This document shows positions 58,145 through 64,000 of a DNA stretch of 64,000 bases, piece by piece (the stretch's first letter is position 1; each line of letters begins with the position of its first letter). The notes under the pieces are model-generated. The model saw nothing but the letters and a program-made list of their open reading frames with translations, was not told the origin of the DNA and did not search any database. A program made the position numbers and the translations under genes. This DNA comes from Pseudoalteromonas viridis (lineage in GTDB: Bacteria; Pseudomonadota; Gammaproteobacteria; Enterobacterales; Alteromonadaceae): contig NZ_CP072425.1 of the NCBI RefSeq assembly GCF_017742995.1, positions 3,100,001 through 3,164,000 on the forward strand, read 5' to 3'.

Positions 58145-59092
58145 ATGCGGATCGTACTTATTTGTCCTCCGAAAGTGTTCGCCAGTGCACTGACTGGCGT
58201 AATCGACATCTTTAATGTGGCTAATCAGGTCATGGGCAAGTCATTTTTTAGTTGGAAGATTGCAGCGTTAAATCGCGAGTTGCAGGTTACTAGTAGCCAG
58301 GGGCTGACGATTCAATGTGATAGCACATTAGAGGAGCTTAGTGACTATGACGCATTAGTCTGGATCGGCGCTCAGTACAATGGCCCCGCCGCGTTGTGGC
58401 AACAGTGTATAGAGGTCAGTCAAGCAGTGACAACCAGTACGACCAAATCATGCCGTTATCATCTGGCTGGCTGCTGTGGTGTAGCCTACCTGGGGGCGAC
58501 AGGCTTGCTTGATCAACACAGGATCACCGCAAGTTGGTGGCTGGCACCATTTTTTGCTAAGTATTTTCCACATATTGACTTTAAAGCAGACGAGATTGTT
58601 TTTCGCAGTAATGAGGTGTATACCGCAGGCGCTGCGCACAGCTATTTACACCTGATCCTGACGTTTATCAGCGATATGGTAGGAAAAGAGGTCGCAGAGA
58701 ACGTCGCTTCATGGCTGGCAATTCCACAGAAGTCATCGAATCAAAACCAATTTATCCGGCTGAGTGTTTTGCAGGAACACTGCGATGAGCAGATCAGAGC
58801 GGTGCAGTCTCTGATAGATGATTGCCTGACAGAAACATTGAGTTTAAAGCGCCTGGCGGAATCGGTGTATATGTCTGAGCGCACCTTGATCCGACGCTTT
58901 AAGCAACATGTGGGCATGACACCCATGGATTACGTACGACTGGTCCGGCTGGAAAAGTCCAAACACCTACTTGCCAGCTCTAACTTGTCACAGGCGCAGA
59001 TCGCCTATCAGGTTGGCTACCAGGACCCTCAGGCGCTGGCGAGGCAGTTCAAAAAACACTTTCAGGTAAGCATGAAAGCATTTCGAGAATAA
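58145..59092 (+). CDS. GlxA-type AraC-family transcriptional regulator
   Basis: 315 residues: N-terminal DJ-1/PfpI-like domain (about 1-190; VLICPPKVFASALTGVIDIFN, HLAGCCGVAYLGATGLLD) and a C-terminal AraC/XylS double HTH (about 215-310; SLKRLAESVYMSERTLIRRFK, AQIAYQVGYQDPQALARQFKKHF). Ligand unknown. Divergent from the MAPEG gene. Confidence 0.94.
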   Translation: MRIVLICPPKVFASALTGVIDIFNVANQVMGKSFFSWKIAALNRELQVTSSQGLTIQCDSTLEELSDYDALVWIGAQYNGPAALWQQCIEVSQAVTTSTTKSCRYHLAGCCGVAYLGATGLLDQHRITASWWLAPFFAKYFPHIDFKADEIVFRSNEVYTAGAAHSYLHLILTFISDMVGKEVAENVASWLAIPQKSSNQNQFIRLSVLQEHCDEQIRAVQSLIDDCLTETLSLKRLAESVYMSERTLIRRFKQHVGMTPMDYVRLVRLEKSKHLLASSNLSQAQIAYQVGYQDPQALARQFKKHFQVSMKAFRE

Positions 59093-59165
59093 TAGTAATT
59101 TAGTATATGTTTTTGTAATTTACTCTGTTATAAAAGTATTAAATGCTATTGCGAGTACTGCAATT

Positions 59166-61316
59166 ATGAATACTCACCTGACTCTTGTGGCTTTTTGTCT
59201 GACCACGCTGGTTGCCTGTGGCGGCGGCTCATCAGATAGTAGCCCGGCTGCCAATAATACCTCATCAAATACCACAACAGATACACAGACCTCTTCGCAA
59301 TCTGGTGGCAATGCCACTGATCCCTCGCCGGAACAAGGGGATAACACAGATCCCCTGGCGGGCAGTGACCAAGGAGATAATACAGACTCACAAGCAGGAG
59401 ATGAGGGGGAAGAGAGCACAGATCCACAGGTCGGTGATGAGGGTGATCAGGGAGAGGGTCAAGGTGAAGGTGAAGATGAAGGTGAGACACCTGAGCCGGA
59501 AAACACTCCGCCCGAGGTCGTCGTCGATATCACTCAGCCAGAAGTGGTAAAAGGCGCGCCATTAACCTTATCTGCCAATGTCGAAGATCCAGAAGATACC
59601 GCGTTTAGCTACCTCTGGCGGCAGCTAAGCGGGCCTGAAGTGGAGCTGGGCGATGTCACGGGGCCAACCCTGACTGTGAGTTTGCCTGACACATACCAGG
59701 CTGCGGCGGACAGCTATCAGTTTTCAGTCACAGTGACAGACGCTCAGGGCGGTGAAACAACCACCATGATTGATGTCGAAGCCAGTAACGCGATGTCACC
59801 CAACCAGGCCGCGATGCTGTTGCATCAAGGCACGATGGGGCCAACACTTGAAGAGGTGAATGCTGCCACGGGGATCAGTGAAACGCAATGGCTGGATGCA
59901 CAAATGGCGCTACCGGCGACCTATCATTCACCGTTACTGGAGAATTACCCGGGCAGAGATACGCCTCATCAGATAAACCGGATTGATGCCTGGTGGAAAG
60001 CGACCCTAAATGCAAATGACCAATTAAGGCAGCGGGTGGCTTTTGCCTTAAGTGAGATACTTGTGGTCTCGGATGCAAACAATGCCCTCAGGGGCGAGCC
60101 AGAGGGCATGCTGGCATATTATGATCTCTTGCTGGAACATGCATTTGGTAATTACCGGGCACTGTTAGAGGCTGTCACCTTGTCGCCGGTGATGGGCACT
60201 TACCTAAGTCATCTAGGCAATGAAAAAGCGGATCCTGAGCGTAACATACGGCCCGACGAGAATTATGCAAGAGAGGTCATGCAGTTGTTCACCATTGGGC
60301 TGGATATGCTGGATCAGGACGGTAGCATAATGCAAGATGACAAGGGCCAGCCAATCGCGACCTATTCTCAGCAGGAGATAACCGGGTTTGCACGTGTCTT
60401 TACAGGCTGGACGTTTGCCTATTCGGCGCGCTGGGACCGCCCGAGCCGCAATTACACCCTGCCCATGCATGCTTTTCCCGAATACCACTCTGAACTCGAA
60501 AAAACCTTGCTCAACGGTGCAGTGATCCCGGCCGGGGTAGGGCCAGAAGAGTCCATGCAGCTCGCACTGGACAACTTGTTTAACCACACCAATGTGGGCC
60601 CGTTTATCAGCAAGCAGCTTATTCAGCGTTTAATTACCTCCAATCCAACGCCACAATACGTAGAGCGGGTAGCAACAGTGTTCAATGACAATGGCAGCGG
60701 TGTGCGAGGCGATTTAAGCGCAGTGATCCGCGCTATCTACCTTGATGATGAGGCGCGCCGTTATGGCTCAGTGTTGGCATATCAGGGTAAAATTAAAGAG
60801 CCTTTACTAAAAGGGGTGCAGTTGTGGCGCACATTGAACGCGCACAGTGAAGAGGGTCACTATTTTACCTGGAACCTGGATGACAGATACGGTCAGGGTC
60901 CGATGCTATCACCTTCGGTATTCAATTTCTTCAGGCCAGATCATCAGCCGGCGGAGCTCAGTGAGCAGGGTTTGTTCGCCCCGGAACTTCAGATAGCTAA
61001 CGATGCTGCGATGATAGGCACTTTGAACCAGCAATACGGCGATCTTATCTGGCGTATGGCTGAGCGTCACGACACTTTAAATCCATCGGCAATCTATTTG
61101 TACGGCCAAAGTGACATCAGTTTGCTTGAAACCAGTGGTCTCAGTGCGTTGCTCGACAGGTACAATCTGTTGTACTTTGCGGGCAACATGTCACAGGCAA
61201 GTCGGGATGCGTTCATTGAGCTGGATGAGTACTTTGCCAATCGAAGTGCGGCAGACAGAGTCGGACAGCTGTTGTTTATGGTGTCATTATCACCCGAATT
61301 TAACGTGCAGTATTAG
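59166..61316 (+). CDS. DUF1800 family lipoprotein with acidic linker
   Basis: 716 residues. Lipobox LVAC with Cys18, then an unusually long Ser/Asp/Glu/Gly-rich low-complexity linker (about 20-115), an Ig/cadherin-like domain (about 115-205; VTDAQGGETTTMIDVE) and DUF1800 from about 210 (LLHQGTMGPTLEEV, LRQRVAFALSEILVV, NYAREVMQLFTIGL, EITGFARVFTGWTF). DUF1800 proteins are exported and nearly always paired with a DUF1501 gene, present here 9 nt downstream. Biochemical role unknown; envelope anchoring is inferred from the lipobox. Confidence 0.92.
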   Translation: MNTHLTLVAFCLTTLVACGGGSSDSSPAANNTSSNTTTDTQTSSQSGGNATDPSPEQGDNTDPLAGSDQGDNTDSQAGDEGEESTDPQVGDEGDQGEGQGEGEDEGETPEPENTPPEVVVDITQPEVVKGAPLTLSANVEDPEDTAFSYLWRQLSGPEVELGDVTGPTLTVSLPDTYQAAADSYQFSVTVTDAQGGETTTMIDVEASNAMSPNQAAMLLHQGTMGPTLEEVNAATGISETQWLDAQMALPATYHSPLLENYPGRDTPHQINRIDAWWKATLNANDQLRQRVAFALSEILVVSDANNALRGEPEGMLAYYDLLLEHAFGNYRALLEAVTLSPVMGTYLSHLGNEKADPERNIRPDENYAREVMQLFTIGLDMLDQDGSIMQDDKGQPIATYSQQEITGFARVFTGWTFAYSARWDRPSRNYTLPMHAFPEYHSELEKTLLNGAVIPAGVGPEESMQLALDNLFNHTNVGPFISKQLIQRLITSNPTPQYVERVATVFNDNGSGVRGDLSAVIRAIYLDDEARRYGSVLAYQGKIKEPLLKGVQLWRTLNAHSEEGHYFTWNLDDRYGQGPMLSPSVFNFFRPDHQPAELSEQGLFAPELQIANDAAMIGTLNQQYGDLIWRMAERHDTLNPSAIYLYGQSDISLLETSGLSALLDRYNLLYFAGNMSQASRDAFIELDEYFANRSAADRVGQLLFMVSLSPEFNVQY

Positions 61317-61325
61317 GAGCCAGAC

Positions 61326-62672
61326 ATGATGAATAAAAGCAGAAGAGAGTTCCTATCATTATGCCTGAAGGGCGGTATGTCGGCGGCAGCATTGACCAGC
61401 CTGCAGCTTCAGGCACTGTCGGGTAGTGTTGAGCAGCGCAGTTTTTCAGACTATAAAGCCCTGGTATGCGTGTACCTGTATGGCGGAAATGACTCCATGA
61501 ATATGCTGGTCCCGCTGACGGGCGAGCAGCGCAGCTGGTACGAGGCAAGTCGGCAAAATTTGGCGGTGCAAGAGGCAATTTCGCTCACTACCGCCAGTGA
61601 ATTTGAAGGCGGGGTTGGTCTGCATCCGGCGATGGCACCCTTACAGTCCTATTTTGATCAGCAAAATCTGGCGTTTGTGGGTGGTGTAGGTACTTTAATC
61701 GCGCCAACCTCATTAACGGAGTACCAGGCCAAAAGTGTACCATTGCCGCAGCATTTGTTTTCGCACAACGACCAGCAGGCAACCTGGATGCATGGTCAGG
61801 AAAAACAAACGCTGAATACCGGCTGGGGAGCAAGGTTATTAGAGCGCCTGGAGCAGGGCAGCGTATTTGGCAGTAACATCACCATAGATGGGGCAAACCC
61901 ATGGCAAACCGGCACCAACACCAGCGCATTTGCCCTGAGCAAGAGTGGAGTCAGTAAAATTAACGCGCTGAGTGGCTATGAGCCAAGGGTGGAACATGTG
62001 CGGCGCGTTATGCAAACCTTGTTTAGCCAGGCTTCACATCCATTGGCATCGGCGTATGCCAGCCGTTTAAACGGGTCTATCGAACATACCTTATACATGA
62101 ACACTTTGCTTGAGCAGGCGCCAACCTTAACCACGGAGTTTGGCGAATCAAGCCTCTCAGCCCAGTTAGCTGCGGTGGCAAAAACCATCAGTATTCAGTC
62201 ACAGCTCGGCGCACAACGGCAAATTTTCTTTGTATCTATGGGTGGTTTTGATACCCATGACAACCAGGAATCGGCGCACCCTGCGTTGCTGGGGGCGTTG
62301 GCAAACAGCCTTGGAGAGTTCCAAAGTGCATTATCTGAGCTGGGAGTGGGCGATCAGGTCAGTACATTTACTATGTCTGACTTTGGCCGCACTCTTACCT
62401 CGAACGGCGATGGTACCGACCATGGCTGGGCAGGTAACCAGCTGGTGCTGGGTGGCGCCGTTAAAGGGGGCGATTTGCATGGGGCCATGATGGCGCAGCG
62501 GCTGGATGGCCCTGATGATGTCGGCGGTGGACGACTGATCCCGGCTTACAGTAACGAGCAATACTTTGCCCCGCTTGCACGCTGGTTTGGTCTTGGCGAG
62601 AGTGAGCTAACGGATTTATTCCCGAACCTCAGCAACTTCGATGCACAGGCGCTTTCTTTATTTAAAGCTTAG
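61326..62672 (+). CDS. DUF1501 family protein (Tat-type signal, sulfatase-like superfamily)
   Basis: 448 residues. N terminus has a twin-arginine-like signal (SRREFLSLCLKGGMSAAAL). Core motifs VCVYLYGGNDSMNMLVPL, FVSMGGFDTHDNQ and FTMSDFGRTL with GTDHGWAGN resemble the alkaline phosphatase/sulfatase-fold family to which DUF1501 is assigned. Co-transcribed with the DUF1800 gene. Function unknown; the two are thought to act together outside the cytoplasm. Confidence 0.92.
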   Translation: MMNKSRREFLSLCLKGGMSAAALTSLQLQALSGSVEQRSFSDYKALVCVYLYGGNDSMNMLVPLTGEQRSWYEASRQNLAVQEAISLTTASEFEGGVGLHPAMAPLQSYFDQQNLAFVGGVGTLIAPTSLTEYQAKSVPLPQHLFSHNDQQATWMHGQEKQTLNTGWGARLLERLEQGSVFGSNITIDGANPWQTGTNTSAFALSKSGVSKINALSGYEPRVEHVRRVMQTLFSQASHPLASAYASRLNGSIEHTLYMNTLLEQAPTLTTEFGESSLSAQLAAVAKTISIQSQLGAQRQIFFVSMGGFDTHDNQESAHPALLGALANSLGEFQSALSELGVGDQVSTFTMSDFGRTLTSNGDGTDHGWAGNQLVLGGAVKGGDLHGAMMAQRLDGPDDVGGGRLIPAYSNEQYFAPLARWFGLGESELTDLFPNLSNFDAQALSLFKA

Positions 62673-62709
62673 CCTGTGGTTTGTCTTGCGTTCCAGTCAT
62701 GTTAGATTA

Positions 62710-62729
62710 CCTCGTGAAATGTCACGAGG
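62710..62729 (+). promoter_or_regulatory. Hairpin enclosing the ribosome site of the sigma-54 activator gene
   Basis: CCTCGTGA, loop AATG, TCACGAGG: a perfect 8-bp stem ending 6 nt before the ATG. The 3' arm contains the GAGG Shine-Dalgarno. As DNA it is also a palindrome that a dimeric regulator could bind. Confidence 0.6.
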
Positions 62730-62735
62730 TTATCT

Positions 62736-64000
62736 ATGTCTTCTGTAATTGCACAATTTTTAAATGATCCCCGCTTACTGCTCAACGCTGTTGGTGAGGG
62801 CATTTATGGCTTTGATTTGTCCGGCAATGCTGTTTTTATCAACCCGGCGGCTGAAAAAATGACCGGCTGGTCTGCTGACGATTTGCTTGGCAAGAAAATC
62901 CACCAGTATCACCACCATAGTTACGCAGATGGTACACCTTACCCCGCCGACCATTGCCAGATCTATCGCACTATGTTTGACGGGCAAACCCGTCATGTCA
63001 CTGATGAAGTATTCTGGCGTAAAGATGGCAGCTGTTTTGCGGTGGAGTATACCTCGACACCGGTGTTTAAAGACGATCAGATTGTTGGTGCGGTCGCGAT
63101 ATTTCGCGATATCTCGAAGCAAGTGGAAGCAGAGCAGGCACTGCGGGATGCGCTTGCGCAGGTTCAGACACTCTCTGAGCAGCTTAAAGAGGAAAACAGT
63201 TACCTGCTGGCAGAAATTAACGAAGACTGGCAAGACTCTGGCCTGGTTGGCCAAAGCCATATTTTTCAGACCATGCTGGAACAAATTAAGCTGGTCAGCC
63301 AGACCGACAGTACCGTGCTGATCCTGGGTGAAAATGGTACGGGTAAAGAGCTGGTTGCGCGTAACCTGCACCGTTTGAGTTTACGCAGTACCCAGCCGTT
63401 TGTGCGGGTTAACTGCGCGGCCTTTTCACCGAGTTTATTAGAATCCGAATTGTTCGGCCATGAAAAAGGCGCGTTTACGGGGGCCAATGAAAGGCGCAAA
63501 GGACGTTTTGAGCTGGCCCATCAGGGCACCTTGTTCTTAGATGAAATAGGCGAGTTACCTTTGGAAGCGCAAAGTAAGCTGCTGAGAGTGTTACAGGAGC
63601 AGGAGTTTGAACGTGTAGGCGGCAGCAAAACAATATCGGTGGATATTCGCGTCATTGCTGCAACTAACCGGGATCTGTGGCAGATGGTTGAAAAGGGCGA
63701 ATTCAGGATGGACCTGTACTACCGGCTTAATGTCTTTCCTATCAAAGTGCCGGCGCTCAGAGAGCGGCTGGAAGATATACCCTTGTTATGTGCCAACATG
63801 CTGTCCCGGCTCAATGCCCGGCTGGGCAAGCAATTACGCGGCATTGCTAAGTCATCGCTGGCGAAACTCCAGGCCTATGACTGGCCCGGCAATATCCGGG
63901 AGCTGCAAAATATTCTCGAACGTGAAGCCATTTTAGCCAGCGGCAGAACACTGCGGTTGACGCAGGCGCTGGCTGCTAATATGGGTGAGGCGGCGGTGTC
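62736..64000 (+). CDS. PAS domain-containing sigma-54-dependent transcriptional activator (3' end cut by window edge)
   Basis: At least 421 residues, open to the window end. A PAS domain (about 10-130; NAVGEGIYGFDLSGNAVFIN, VFWRKDGSCFAVEYTSTP) and short coiled coil (QVEAEQALRDALAQV) precede an AAA+ domain with Walker A LGENGTGKELVAR, the sigma-54 contact loop GAFTGANERRKG and Walker B-like GTLFLDEIGELP. The C-terminal HTH lies beyond the window. No receiver domain, so it senses directly through PAS. Targets are unknown. Confidence 0.93.
   Translation, partial: MSSVIAQFLNDPRLLLNAVGEGIYGFDLSGNAVFINPAAEKMTGWSADDLLGKKIHQYHHHSYADGTPYPADHCQIYRTMFDGQTRHVTDEVFWRKDGSCFAVEYTSTPVFKDDQIVGAVAIFRDISKQVEAEQALRDALAQVQTLSEQLKEENSYLLAEINEDWQDSGLVGQSHIFQTMLEQIKLVSQTDSTVLILGENGTGKELVARNLHRLSLRSTQPFVRVNCAAFSPSLLESELFGHEKGAFTGANERRKGRFELAHQGTLFLDEIGELPLEAQSKLLRVLQEQEFERVGGSKTISVDIRVIAATNRDLWQMVEKGEFRMDLYYRLNVFPIKVPALRERLEDIPLLCANMLSRLNARLGKQLRGIAKSSLAKLQAYDWPGNIRELQNILEREAILASGRTLRLTQALAANMGEAAV

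Overview
The window reads as a chromosomal segment of a marine gammaproteobacterium of the Alteromonadales, most likely Pseudoalteromonas. The basis is gene content and order (clpA-infA-bpt-aat-trxB, adk, cmoAB, an edd-eda-gap operon next to glk and a LacI-type regulator, a GlcNAc operon with nagX, a TonB receptor, and DUF3334). The genus call is an inference from gene content; no 16S or tRNA gene was found.

Layout. 1-5.4 kb: housekeeping block with the clpA 3' end, infA, the two N-end-rule aminoacyl transferases (aat carries an apparent one-base frameshift), trxB and pssA. 5.4-11.3 kb: asnB, then a tightly overlapping five-gene operon for pyroglutamate (pxpB-pxpC-DUF969-DUF979-pcp). 11.5-14.7 kb: a secreted M17 aminopeptidase, an exported MsrA-thioredoxin-MsrB fusion and a lanthipeptide-like small peptide gene. 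14.9-18.2 kb: a lone glycine-betaine-type binding protein followed by a chemoreceptor. 18.2-25.5 kb: glucose catabolism (a LacI regulator, glk, a second LacI regulator, edd, eda, gap) with three identical palindromic operators and two leader hairpins. 25.7-32.9 kb: a YfcC-type carrier, a kexin-like S8 protease, a TonB receptor and an EamA exporter. 33-41.5 kb: adk, cmoB/cmoA, DUF3334 and two divergent two-component proteins. 41.7-49.5 kb: a 2OG-Fe oxygenase, the GlcNAc genes nagK-nagA-nagX-nagB with two NagR-type operators, nudC and a cystathionine beta-lyase. 49.5-55.3 kb: sbcB, then an accessory island in which an IS3-family element has split a KAP-type NTPase gene exactly at its Walker A motif, followed by two related Gly-Gly/Pro-rich micropeptide genes. 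55.3-64 kb: a secreted chitinase, a YdjM-like membrane protein, a MAPEG protein, a GlxA-type regulator, a DUF1800 lipoprotein with a DUF1501 partner, and the start of a sigma-54 activator.

How the genes work together. The ED operon and glk turn glucose into pyruvate plus glyceraldehyde-3-phosphate, and share one palindromic operator (TGACACCGGTGTCA). The chitinase and nag genes outline chitin to GlcNAc to fructose-6-phosphate. The pcp operon frees N-terminal pyroglutamate and holds two of the three 5-oxoprolinase subunits plus a likely transporter.

Most worth a second look: the reconstructable KAP NTPase and its IS, the paired micropeptides, the orphan lanthipeptide-like precursor, the leader hairpins in the glucose regulon, the CheX-like motif in DUF3334, and a start-site hairpin that hides the Shine-Dalgarno of the sigma-54 activator. 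Everything here is from reading the sequence alone; no homology search was run.
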